From NCBI GenBank assembly GCA_025353525.1, contig JANXOO010000272.1, positions 1 to 12,990 of the forward strand: 12,990 bases of DNA, given 5' to 3'. Below, one piece after another: positions 1-7,137 of the stretch; position 1 is the stretch's first letter, and each line of letters opens with the position of its first letter. The position numbers were made by a program, and so were the translations under genes. This DNA comes from Schlesneria sp. GTDB taxonomy: Bacteria; Planctomycetota; Planctomycetia; Planctomycetales; Planctomycetaceae. The notes under the pieces were generated by a model. The model searched no databases. It was not told the origin of the DNA and saw only the letters and a program-made list of their open reading frames with translations.

Positions 1-123
1 ATGGCCTCAAACCAGGCCGCGCGTGGTATCGAACAGATCAGGCGACGATCATCGTCAGACATGGATATCGTCGACCTGGAGACACAGGCGAATGTCCGGC
101 TGCCGCTTCAGACTGCCGCTTAA
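1..123 (+). CDS. possible 3' end of an unidentified upstream gene
   Basis: Frame 1 is open from the first base to a TAA at 121-123, giving 40 residues ending in VRLPLQTAA. I do not recognise the peptide. The window happens to begin with ATG, but this need not be the true start. Forty open codons can arise by chance at this base composition, so the case for a real gene rests only on its position upstream of lipB. The next 101 bases (124-224) contain nothing I can identify and would hold the lipB promoter if lipB is not cotranscribed. Confidence 0.2.
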   Translation: MASNQAARGIEQIRRRSSSDMDIVDLETQANVRLPLQTAA

Positions 124-224
124 TTCGTTCAGAGTCGATCCAGCGTATTGCCGCTGCGGTGACTCTCGCTGTAGACTTGATCGGTTGTTAATTCGATGCA
201 CCACCGTTGATGTGACCCGATTTC

Positions 225-971
225 ATGATTTCGACCCCCGCTGATGACCGAAGCCTGCCTCAGACAACGTCGTCGCTCGACGTTTTTCTGCTTGGCACGC
301 TCGACCTCGGTGCGGCGATGTCATTGGAAGAACGAATGCGGATTGAGATCGCCGGACGGTCCGATACGCACGGCTCAATCATTGTCTGCGAACACCCTCC
401 TTCTGTGACCATTGGTCGAGAAGGAAGTTTCGCGGACGTGCTGGTCGAACGCGAAGAACTGGTCTCGCGCGGAATCGAAGTCCGTTGGGTGAATCGGGGT
501 GGGGGGACGTTTGTTCACCTCCCTGGGCAACTCTCTGTCTACGTGGTCGTCCCGCTGAAACGTCTGAACCTGGGCCTCGTGTTGTACAGATCGGCGCTCG
601 AAAACAGTGTGATCGCAATGGCTGCCGAATTGAAAGTCACAGCAGAACGAGGGTCCGTCGCTCCAGGTGCCGTCTGCCGTTGTGGTCAATTTGCATTTCT
701 CGGTGCTGCGGTACGCGACGGAGTTTCGCACGGTGGCCTGCACGTCAATGTGTCGCTTCCTCAGGAAGTGCTCGATTTGATCCGCTGGACCGATTCCGAT
801 TTACGAGTAACATCGCTCGCCTCACAACGAACTCGTCCTGTTGCCATGTCGACGGTTCGCGAAAGCCTGATCAGGAACATTGCCCGTTCACTGGGATACG
901 AAGGCTACAATATTTACACGGGGCATCCGCTCCTTCATCGAACCGTGCGAAAGGTTTACGTTTATGCTTAA
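225..971 (+). CDS. lipB: LipB-like octanoyltransferase homologue with substituted catalytic residues
   Basis: 248 residues related to LipB, which moves octanoyl groups from acyl carrier protein to lipoyl domains in the cytoplasm. The fold landmarks are present: EHPPSVTIGREG (56-67), RGG (91-93), HLPGQ (98-102), APG (146-148), LG (159-160) and a VTSLA-like stretch (195-199). Aligned by eye without gaps from APG onward against E. coli LipB, the catalytic lysine (K135 in E. coli) falls on Gln155 and the catalytic cysteine (C169) falls on Thr189. The conserved HG of the LALNV motif is HGG here, shifted by one. Two cysteines, C151 and C153, sit just before the lost lysine. The ATG at 225 gives the N-terminal strand expected for the family, though no clear Shine-Dalgarno precedes it. 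The gene overlaps lipA by 8 bases, suggesting coupled translation. It may be a regulatory or inactive paralogue, or use a different nucleophile. Family assignment is firm; activity is doubtful. Confidence 0.85.
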   Translation: MISTPADDRSLPQTTSSLDVFLLGTLDLGAAMSLEERMRIEIAGRSDTHGSIIVCEHPPSVTIGREGSFADVLVEREELVSRGIEVRWVNRGGGTFVHLPGQLSVYVVVPLKRLNLGLVLYRSALENSVIAMAAELKVTAERGSVAPGAVCRCGQFAFLGAAVRDGVSHGGLHVNVSLPQEVLDLIRWTDSDLRVTSLASQRTRPVAMSTVRESLIRNIARSLGYEGYNIYTGHPLLHRTVRKVYVYA

Positions 972-1890
972 AGAGTTTCTTCCGTCAGCAGGATTGCTCA
1001 ACATCCTGTCAGATGACACGCGCGATCCGGAACCGGTTCGACAGCGGCTGCCCAAATGGCTGAAGCGACCGCTGCCACAGGCGGGAATGCAGTTCACTTC
1101 CAACGTGATTGCCGACCTTCGCCTGGAGACTGTCTGCGAGAGCGCCAAGTGTCCCAACAGGACGGAATGCTGGTCCCAACGGACTGCGACCTTCATGATT
1201 CTCGGCAACGTGTGTACGCGGCCTTGCGGATTCTGTTCGGTCCTCAAGGGAAAGACGGAAACCGTGCAACTCGACGAACCTGGTCGCGTTGCCGAGGCTG
1301 CCGAGCGACTCGGTCTGAAATACGTGGTCATCACGTCGGTCACGCGCGACGACTTGTCCGACGGCGGAGCCGACCATTTTTACGAGTGCGTCGTTGCCGT
1401 TCGCGAACGAACGGGAGCGAAGGTCGAAGTACTGACTCCGGATTTTCGCGGAAACCGCGACGCCATTCACCGGGTGATCGAGTCGCAGCCCGATGTCTTC
1501 AACCACAATACTGAAACGGTCCCGCGGTTGTACGAACGAGTTCGCCGGAACGCCGAATACCGCCGAACGCTGGATTTGTTGAAGCAGGTCAAAGACGAAG
1601 CACCCGCGATGCCAACCAAAAGCGGACTGATGCTCGGTCTGGGTGAGACGCGAGAGGAATTGCTCGACGTCTGTGCCGACCTGCGCGATGTCGGAGTGGA
1701 AATGCTGACACTGGGTCAGTATCTGCAACCGACTGCCGAACATCTGCCGGTAGAACGTTATGTAACACCGGAAGAGTTCGACGAAATCGGTGAGCAAATG
1801 CGACAGCTTGGATTCGGCATGGTTGCCAGCGGACCATTCGTCCGTTCAAGTTACCACGCGGGCGAAATGGCTGATGTGCTGCACGTCTGA
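964..1890 (+). CDS. lipA: lipoyl synthase (radical SAM)
   Basis: 308 residues. LipA inserts two sulfurs into octanoyl groups attached to lipoyl domains, using S-adenosylmethionine and two iron-sulfur clusters. Both cluster motifs are intact: the auxiliary-cluster cysteines C58, C63 and C69 (CX4CX5C) and the radical SAM CX3CX2C at C84, C88 and C91. The C-terminal RSSYHAGE (294-301) supplies the serine that ligates the auxiliary cluster. Other family signatures are TSVTRDDLSDGGA (124-136), VFNHN (178-182) and LMLGLGE (222-228). The ATG at 964 is preferred over an in-frame upstream ATG at 880, because the extra 28 residues lie inside lipB and the family starts near here. The usual length of about 300 matches. 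The 8-base overlap with lipB indicates one operon. Every key residue seems intact, in contrast to its partner. Confidence 0.97.
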   Translation: MLKEFLPSAGLLNILSDDTRDPEPVRQRLPKWLKRPLPQAGMQFTSNVIADLRLETVCESAKCPNRTECWSQRTATFMILGNVCTRPCGFCSVLKGKTETVQLDEPGRVAEAAERLGLKYVVITSVTRDDLSDGGADHFYECVVAVRERTGAKVEVLTPDFRGNRDAIHRVIESQPDVFNHNTETVPRLYERVRRNAEYRRTLDLLKQVKDEAPAMPTKSGLMLGLGETREELLDVCADLRDVGVEMLTLGQYLQPTAEHLPVERYVTPEEFDEIGEQMRQLGFGMVASGPFVRSSYHAGEMADVLHV

Positions 1891-1904
1891 TTCGGACGAA
1901 TCAG
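1887..1904 (+). terminator. possible hairpin at the lipA stop codon
   Basis: An 8-bp perfect inverted repeat, CTGATTCG and CGAATCAG, is separated by only two bases and contains the lipA TGA. No T-tract follows, so it is not a standard intrinsic terminator. A second small stem, GCATGT/ACATGC with a 5-base loop, lies at 1933-1949. Either could stabilise or end the lipBA transcript. Confidence 0.25.
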
Positions 1905-2017
1905 GCAGCCTGTTCGGCGTGCGACGCAGCCGGCATGTCGAGAACATGCGCCTGACGGGAACCTGGCCCATTATTCCCCGCGCCACACTCATCGGTGAAG
2001 CTTGCAAAGAAAATTCG

Positions 2018-2640
2018 TCACGTATTATGCGAAACCGTTTCCGCAGGAGCGGTACTGCGCTGTGTGCGAACTGAAAGGGTATGTCCAGGAACGACCAACG
2101 CTAATTTCGGGAATACCGGCTCTGGAGATTCCACGACAAGGGGAAACGTCGGTGTGTGGCCATCCAGAAAAACGCCAATCCAGGTCCTGCGAACGAAGAC
2201 GTGATACGTCATCAGAGCCAGCGCGACTGCTGTCGTCGCGGCCAGAAGAAACTTGCAACTGGCGGGTACAGCCATTTGAACGATGGCGATCTGTGTCAAA
2301 GCGACAAACGGCAGATGGACAAGATAGATCCAGAACGAGGCGCCAGCAAGAAATCGCGTCACGCCATTCTCAATACACCGTGTGTTAAGGAAAAGTGCGA
2401 GCAGGCCAAATGTTGTGAACCATGCGAAAAGTGATAGCTGACCCGAAAGTCGCGCCAGCCGCCACCCTGTCAAAGCAATCGTCGTATGTTCATGGATCAT
2501 GGGAAGCGTTGCAGCAAACATCAGGCCGCCAATGAACAGATCCGATTTGCCGAATCGGACGAGGACGTGCAATGATTGACGCTGCCGATAAAGCAACGCA
2601 CCTACGAAAAAGTAAATCGCGTAATGCACCTGGAATTGTC
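2018..2640 (-). pseudogene. 5'-truncated acyltransferase-3 (OpgC-like) membrane protein
   Basis: About 205 residues on the minus strand resemble the C-terminal half of acyltransferase-3 family membrane enzymes, which transfer acyl groups to sugars or glycans at the cell membrane. The similarity begins at HYAIYFFVGALLYRQRQ (from about 2626 downward) and continues through hydrophobic spans to FWIYLVHLPFVALTQ, a family hallmark, and an end near WIGVFLDG. The frame then runs 46 more residues to a stop at 2018. The normal N-terminal half of about 180-200 residues, with its catalytic histidine-containing region, is missing. The frame stays open up to 3061, but that part is antisense to the transglutaminase gene, has no membrane segments and looks non-coding. 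No start codon with a ribosome site is evident. I take it as a gene remnant; a strongly divergent N-terminus is less likely. Confidence 0.65.
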
Positions 2641-2773
2641 GGCCGTTCGAATTGTCGACCGGTCGCGCAATTGATTCGCAAGGGCACCCAAACGAGTTTT
2701 GGATCTGCTTCTCGCGTGACGTCACTCGTATTCTGTGCGGAACTTCCGCGTTGAAATCCCCTGTCATTTGAAC

Positions 2774-3601
2774 GTGAGAATCGCCATCGACATCAAAGTC
2801 GGCTACGAACTGATTTACGATTGCCCGCAACCGACTCCGATGTTGCTGATGTTGAACATTCATTACAGCCACGCTTATGAAATCGTCCAGCGGGACCGCC
2901 TGGTCGTCAGCCCGGCCGTGGCCACCCAGGCGTATCGGGACGGGTTTGGCAATTGGTGTAGTCGACTCGAGGCGTCCGCAGGCCGAACAAAGATCAGTAC
3001 GACGGCAATTGTCCGCTCGACGGGAAGACCCGAACCTGTGGTACTCGACGCGCGACAGCACCCGGTCCGGGAATTGCCCGAAGAGACATTGGTTTATCTA
3101 TTGGCGAGTCGCTATTGCGAATCGGACCTGTTGACAGAGTTTGCGTGGAAGCAGTTTGGCAATACGCCACTTGGGTGGGGCCGGGTTCAGGCGATCTGCG
3201 ATTTTGTACATCACCATCTGAAATTCGACTACATGCAAGCCAGGGCGACCCGGACGGCCGTCGAGGCGTACAAAGAACGAGTCGGCGTTTGCCGGGACTT
3301 TGCGCATCTGGCTATCGCGCTCTGTCGATGTATGAATATTCCCGCACGGTATTGCACAGGATATGTCGGCGACATTGGCTTGCCGCCGAACAGCGCCCCG
3401 ATGGATTTTGCCGGTTGGTTTGAAGTGTTTCCGGGCGGGCGCTGGTACGTTTTTGATCCTCGCAACAACGATACGCGAATCGGTCGAGTTCTGATTGCCT
3501 GCGGCCGAGACGCGGTCGATGTGGCCATCAGCACCACGTTTGGCCCCAATACACTCGTGGGCTTCACGGTGATCTATGAAGAAGTCTCCAATCCGAATTG
3601 A
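2774..3601 (+). CDS. transglutaminase-like superfamily protein
   Basis: 275 residues from a GTG at 2774; another GTG at 2735 would add 13 unconvincing residues. The start is placed so that the protein begins VRIAIDIKVGYELIYDC, like family members with N-terminal MRIAIxYEL; no clear Shine-Dalgarno helps decide. The N-terminal part is a beta-rich domain (YELIYDCPQPTPMLLMLNIHYS). The core contains the cysteine motif ERVGVCRDFAHLAIALCRCMNIPARYCTGY with nucleophile C173 and the aspartate of FDPRNN at D228. The histidine usually found in HAWxE is replaced: the sequence reads DFAGWFEV, with Ala213 at that position. From memory, relatives in this subfamily often read DFxAWFE, so this may be a subfamily trait. 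Such proteins are cytoplasmic putative peptidases or amidases with unknown substrates. No signal peptide is seen. It appears to be a single-gene unit. Confidence 0.88.
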   Translation: MRIAIDIKVGYELIYDCPQPTPMLLMLNIHYSHAYEIVQRDRLVVSPAVATQAYRDGFGNWCSRLEASAGRTKISTTAIVRSTGRPEPVVLDARQHPVRELPEETLVYLLASRYCESDLLTEFAWKQFGNTPLGWGRVQAICDFVHHHLKFDYMQARATRTAVEAYKERVGVCRDFAHLAIALCRCMNIPARYCTGYVGDIGLPPNSAPMDFAGWFEVFPGGRWYVFDPRNNDTRIGRVLIACGRDAVDVAISTTFGPNTLVGFTVIYEEVSNPN

Positions 3602-3673
3602 TCAATTGAAATCTGCCCGTGCATTGTCAATGGTCTCAATCAGGAGGGAGTTCGGGACGGAAAAATGTCAGTC

Positions 3674-3700
3674 TGACCCGAACCGGGGAGGGTTGGGTCA
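3674..3700 (+). repeat. imperfect inverted repeat before the IS630 relic
   Basis: TGACCCGAACC (3674-3684) pairs with GGTTGGGTCA (3691-3700) across a 6-base loop, with one bulged G. It sits 72 bases after the transglutaminase stop and directly abuts the ATG of the transposase relic. It could end the transglutaminase transcript or belong to the insertion sequence; there is no T-tract. Confidence 0.4.
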
Positions 3701-3909
3701 TGCAAAAGAAATACGTCGAGCGTCTGACGAATGTCGAACGAGAATTGTTGAACATTCGTTAGAAGACGAATCGCGTCGTGTCACAAAAGTTGCTTCGTGC
3801 TCGGGTTTTGTTGAAGTCGGATTTCGCCGGCCCCGGCTGAACTGATACCCGGATCGCGAACGCCTGCGATTTCGGTAAACAGGAACGTTCCGAGAGTCAA
3901 GACATTGGC
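3700..3909 (+). pseudogene. IS630-family transposase remnant (N-terminal fragment, two stops and a frameshift)
   Basis: From ATG 3700, preceded by GGAGGG at 3687-3692, the reading frame gives MQKKYVERLTNVERELLNIR, a TAG (3760), KTNRVVSQKLLRARVLLKSD then FAGPG, a TGA (3838), and TDTRIANACD. The sense then moves to the +1 frame, reading ISVNRNVPRVKTLARDL. This follows the order of IS630-family N-termini: a KKYxVRLTxxER start, a LLRARILLKAD helix, GPGWTD (the TGA stands exactly where the W codon TGG is expected), and a helix-turn-helix ending in SVxTVxRVR. The rest of the transposase, including the DDE catalytic domain, is absent; the next gene ends at 3922. No terminal repeats or TA duplications could be assigned. 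The piece is far too broken to be active. Assignment is from remembered family patterns. Confidence 0.75.
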
Positions 3910-3921
3910 ACGTGACCTGAA

Positions 3922-4848
3922 TCAGGCGACGCGACTGTTCAAAGTCTGACCGCCGAGGCGCGAGCGGTAGCCGCTGAGGTGCTGTTGATACAGTCGGTCG
4001 AGGCTTTCGTCGAGCAGCGGCAGAGGGATGCCCAACGCGCGGCGGATTTTTCGGGTTTGCAGCGATGTTTCACCGCAACCGAATCCGGTCGTGCGATCGA
4101 CGAGCGAACCGGCGATCGGAGTAGCGGGAGTTGGCAGGCGGAAGTGCCCCGCCAGTTTCATCGCAAATTCCCGAGGACTGACGCGTTCTGCCCCGGCGAC
4201 GTGGTGCGTGCCGACCAGGCCCGTTTCCCAGCTTCGCACCAGCACATCCGCCAGATCGGTCGCCAGCATCGGAGTACCGTGGCGAGCGAAATCGACGGAA
4301 CCGATGGTTCCGCGTTCCAGATCCGCCAGCAGCGATTCGAGCCAGCCACCGCTCGACGAAGCGTGCCAGCCGAGTGCATGTGTTCTGACAATCAACGAGT
4401 CTGCCGCTGCGGCTGCAGCGAGCTGCTCGATTTGCACCAGCAGCGTCGATTCGGGACTCGAACAGACCGAATGGCTGTTCTCGGCGTGAAACATCCAGGG
4501 ACCGGTGAAGACGGCATCCGATGAGATCAGCGTCAACTGGCAGCCCGCAGCATGTGCGGCGTCGATCCACAGTTTTGCCTGAGCGACATCCTGGGGTTGA
4601 GGTTTACAGCTCTCGTCCCAACTCGACTCGGCACCAGCACCGCACAGCACGACTCGGGTCGGCTTGACTCGCTGCAGCAGTTCAAGAACGGCAGCAGGCT
4701 TTCGAGGATTGTCGGCCTCGACATTGCAATTCGGCAAATGAACTTTGGACTGGAACGAAACGCCTGTCACGTGATGTGTGGCCGAAAGGGATTCGGCCAA
4801 ATTGGATCCAACGACAGTATTGATACCGGCTACAAGAATCTTGTCCAC
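3922..4848 (-). CDS. RmlD-like sugar-nucleotide-binding / NAD(P)-dependent epimerase-reductase family protein
   Basis: 308 residues starting at GTG 4848, chosen because GGAGG lies at 4859-4855 on the minus strand with 6-base spacing, and because the Rossmann strand KILVAGINTVVGSNLAESL starts directly after it. The longer open frame up to 4995 has no such support. The N-terminal nucleotide-binding loop is G8xxxxxG14, lacking the middle glycine of GxxGxxG. SSDAVFTG (109-116) matches the S(T)DYVFDG motif of dTDP-4-dehydrorhamnose reductases, and GTPMLATDLADVL (191-203) matches their domain boundary. The catalytic YxxxK is not seen: aligning to the following conserved E141 puts Glu133 and Leu137 at those places. 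It may bind a sugar nucleotide without reductase activity. It is transcribed divergently from the lipid kinase gene. The fold is confident; the reaction is unknown. Confidence 0.8.
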   Translation of the reverse strand: MDKILVAGINTVVGSNLAESLSATHHVTGVSFQSKVHLPNCNVEADNPRKPAAVLELLQRVKPTRVVLCGAGAESSWDESCKPQPQDVAQAKLWIDAAHAAGCQLTLISSDAVFTGPWMFHAENSHSVCSSPESTLLVQIEQLAAAAAADSLIVRTHALGWHASSSGGWLESLLADLERGTIGSVDFARHGTPMLATDLADVLVRSWETGLVGTHHVAGAERVSPREFAMKLAGHFRLPTPATPIAGSLVDRTTGFGCGETSLQTRKIRRALGIPLPLLDESLDRLYQQHLSGYRSRLGGQTLNSRVA

Positions 4849-5252
4849 GCGGTGCCTCCATGCTCGGGCGTGTGAAAAATCGAAAGCAAACCGCGTCATG
4901 CGGCAGCGGACTATAAATAGCTGACTGATTTGGGCCAACCCCAATTTGCCTTTTTGAGAGATTTTGAAAATACCGAATCCCTCGACGTCGGCCATTTTTC
5001 AAAAGCGGAAACATGGCCCAATTCCGGATCCGGATTTTCCGATTGCGCCGAATAAAGTTACTATTTCGGATAAACCGCCAGAAACTGTCGTACGCAACTT
5101 CTCGCTTCAACGCGACGATCAATACCACTCGCGGCCCGGGATTATGGATTTGCCAAAAGCAGACATTTGATCAATGCCTCGGACTGCTCCGCGAGCAGAA
5201 TCAATGCGGGTTCAAGGAGGGGAATTCACTTAATCTCGTGGAGCTGCCCCCG
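4849..5252. other. 404-base divergent intergenic region
   Basis: This spacer separates two divergent genes and should carry both promoters. It is richer in A and T than its surroundings around 4910-5000, where TATAAA occurs at 4912-4917, but no convincing -35/-10 pair stands out. A perfect 12-bp palindrome, TCCGGATCCGGA, lies at 5023-5034. A plus-strand frame is open through 5013-5252 into the next gene, but its residues look non-coding. No RNA gene is recognised. Confidence 0.5.
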
Positions 5253-5969
5253 ATGAGCCGTCTAACAACATCCCGAAATTTTCAGCTTTCCATCTCATCC
5301 CGGGAACTTGCGGCACCTGCGTTGCCCGACTGGATGCTGGCGTTACCGGGCGTCTCCCGTTTGATTGATCGAATCGGAGTGACGGAGTTTCGTCGCCGCC
5401 TGTTTCACATGACTCCGGCACTGCTGCCGCTCGGACTGCCATTTATTCCTCACCCTGACGTATGGGGGCCGATTCTCGTCACGATTCTGGTTCTCACCAC
5501 AGTCGTGGTTCTGGGCCTTTCCGTCGTGATCGGGCCGCTGGTGAAAAGACAGGGCGAATCGACGTGGATGCAGGCCGTTCTCGGATACATGATCCCTGTC
5601 GTCGGTGCGATTCTGGTATTTCCGGGTCGCGCTGAACTGGGACTGATGACGCTTCAAATTCTGGCGCTGGGCGACGGATCGGCAACGTTGGGCGGGTTGG
5701 TTCTTGGCGGTCGCCGCCTCCCCTGGAACCGTCGCAAGACAGTTTCCGGATTGCTCTGCTTTACATTCGTCGGTACTCTGGCCGCTACGTACAGCTACTG
5801 GGGAGAAATACGACCGGGGATTCCGATCGGTTCGGCATTTTTGATTTGTAGTATTGCGGCACTTTGTGCGGCAGTTGTCGAGTCATTGCCGCTCCGTTCG
5901 AATGATAACCTGCGTGTCGGAACGACTGCCCTGCTTGTCGGGATCGCCATGAGTATGTTGGTCGTGTAA
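5253..5969 (+). CDS. integral membrane CTP-dependent lipid kinase-like protein (dolichol/phytol/diacylglycerol kinase family)
   Basis: 238 residues with about six hydrophobic segments. The ATG at 5253 is chosen because GGAG (5240-5243) precedes it by 9 bases and the upstream frame is not protein-like; a GTG at 5238 is a second option. Diagnostic motifs in order are RRRLFHMTPALLPL (47-60, the R/K-x-x-H-x-x-P/G start of this family), LGDGSATLGG (139-148, the GDxxAxxxG nucleotide site), NRRKTVSG (159-166, the KTxxG motif) and VESLPLRSNDNL (209-220, the E-s-DDN-like motif). Relatives use CTP to phosphorylate dolichol, phytol or diacylglycerol, or are labelled phosphatidate cytidylyltransferase in databases. 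The substrate cannot be read from sequence. It faces a terminator-like palindrome at its 3' end and is probably monocistronic. Confidence 0.8.
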   Translation: MSRLTTSRNFQLSISSRELAAPALPDWMLALPGVSRLIDRIGVTEFRRRLFHMTPALLPLGLPFIPHPDVWGPILVTILVLTTVVVLGLSVVIGPLVKRQGESTWMQAVLGYMIPVVGAILVFPGRAELGLMTLQILALGDGSATLGGLVLGGRRLPWNRRKTVSGLLCFTFVGTLAATYSYWGEIRPGIPIGSAFLICSIAALCAAVVESLPLRSNDNLRVGTTALLVGIAMSMLVV

Positions 5970-5995
5970 GGCGACCGGCTGTGGAAAATCTGCCG

Positions 5996-6052
5996 GCTGA
6001 AAAAGGGGGACAGGCACCAGGTCTCCCTGGTGCCTGCCCCCCCTTTTTCAGC
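5996..6052. repeat. large REP-like palindrome / bidirectional terminator candidate
   Basis: A 26-base left arm (5996-6021) and a 27-base right arm (6026-6052) pair almost perfectly around a TCTC loop. The only irregularity is an A opposite two extra Cs within the G/C run. The arms start GCTGAAAAAGGGGG and contain CAGGCACCAGG, a GGGGACAGGCACC-type core that I recall as recurrent in planctomycete and other genomes. It lies 26 bases after the lipid kinase stop and 11 bases before the ABC ATPase start. The right arm's CCCCCCCTTTTTC and left arm's AAAAAG give a T-run on either strand, so it could terminate transcription both ways. No REP-associated transposase is in the window. Confidence 0.85.
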
Positions 6053-6063
6053 GACTTAATCGG

Positions 6064-7137
6064 ATGGAGAATTGCGTGGTCACATCGCCAGACAGACGCA
6101 CACCCGCTTCCGCGGATCGTTGCGCGAGCCTGATGGATGTGCTCCATCTGCGGAAAAATTACGGTCAACACGTCGCCGTCAAAGATGTCAGTTTTTCGCT
6201 TCAGCGGGGCGAGGTACTCGGCCTGCTCGGTCCGAACGGGGCCGGGAAAAGTACGACAATGATGATGTTGGCGGGCTTGTTGACCCCTGCCAGCGGCGAC
6301 GTTCTGCTGGATGGAAAACGTTTTGACGGACGAAATCCCAACCAGCGTCGATTGCTGGGAGTTGTTCCCCAGGAGTACGCGATCTACGGGGAATTGAACG
6401 CGGTCGATAATCTTCTTTTCTTTGGAAAACTATACGGACTTCACGGAAAACAATTGAAGTCGCGCTGTGACGAAGTCCTTTCTCAGATCGGGCTGGTCGA
6501 GAGTGCGCATCGACCGTCCGGAAACTATTCCGGCGGGATGAAGCGGCGATTGAATTTCGGCATTGCCCTGATGCACCGACCGGAAATTCTGATCCTTGAC
6601 GAACCGACAGTTGGCGTCGATCCCCAGTCGCGATCTCATTTGCTCGACTGCATCCGGCAGCAGGCCGCCGAAGGGGTCGGCATCATTTATGCCAGCCACT
6701 ATATGGAAGAGGTTCAGTCGATTTGCCAAAGCGTGGCGATCATCGATCACGGAGAAGTCCTGGCGTACGATTCGATCCTCAACCTGCTCTCGGGGATTTC
6801 GTCGGACCTTTACCTTTATGTTGATCGCACCGCGGGACTCGCACAAGAACTCGGCGACCTGGGTCGGGTCGGTACCGGAAGTGACGGAGAACCGGCGATC
6901 GTCGTACCGGGCCACGACACAAATACCAGCGACGCTGAAGATTCGGAACCCCTGCGATACGGGGCAGGAACGCTTGCCGCAGTCGAAGCCCTTCAAAGAC
7001 CCGAACTGGCATGGAGACTGCAAGCGGTGTTGTACAAACTGGGAACTCTCGGGGTTCACGTGCTGCGAGTTGAGACGCAGCAATCGAATCTCGAGCGACT
7101 GTTCCTTCAACTGACCGGAAAAAAAATGCGAGATTGA
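6064..7137 (+). CDS. ABC-2 type exporter, ATP-binding subunit
   Basis: 357 residues. All nucleotide-binding motifs are intact: Walker [10 protein letters not shown] (56-64), Q-loop VVPQE with Q103, signature YSGGMKRR (155-162), Walker B ILILDEP with D179 and E180, and the switch histidine H212 in ASHYMEE. The protein is of the DrrA/CcmA/NatA export type, powering the membrane subunit encoded downstream. After the ATPase domain (about 25-245) comes an unusual C-terminal tail. Part of it is acidic and low in hydrophobics (about 283-297, [13 protein letters not shown]), followed by a short regulatory-like domain ending at 357. ATG 6064 has no obvious ribosome site; ATG at 6133 (residue 24, just before the first strand) is an alternative start. 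The substrate is unknown. Confidence 0.93.
   Translation: MENCVVTSPDRRTPASADRCASLMDVLHLRKNYGQHVAVKDVSFSLQRGEVLGLLGPNGAGKSTTMMMLAGLLTPASGDVLLDGKRFDGRNPNQRRLLGVVPQEYAIYGELNAVDNLLFFGKLYGLHGKQLKSRCDEVLSQIGLVESAHRPSGNYSGGMKRRLNFGIALMHRPEILILDEPTVGVDPQSRSHLLDCIRQQAAEGVGIIYASHYMEEVQSICQSVAIIDHGEVLAYDSILNLLSGISSDLYLYVDRTAGLAQELGDLGRVGTGSDGEPAIVVPGHDTNTSDAEDSEPLRYGAGTLAAVEALQRPELAWRLQAVLYKLGTLGVHVLRVETQQSNLERLFLQLTGKKMRD

Noticed and set aside
2018..3061. A 347-residue minus-strand open frame taken as one complete membrane protein
   Set aside because: Its first 140 residues lack membrane segments and lie antisense to or just before the transglutaminase gene; only the last 205 resemble an acyltransferase.
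3576..3845. An 89-residue plus-strand open frame after the transglutaminase gene
   Set aside because: It is a different frame across the IS630 relic, and the relic's own frame gives the recognisable residues.
4849..4995. N-terminal extension of the RmlD-like protein
   Set aside because: The GTG at 4848 has a perfect GGAGG at ideal spacing and starts the Rossmann strand.
5013..5252. An 80-residue N-terminal extension of the lipid kinase
   Set aside because: The composition is not protein-like, family members start near the ATG at 5253, and a ribosome site precedes that ATG.
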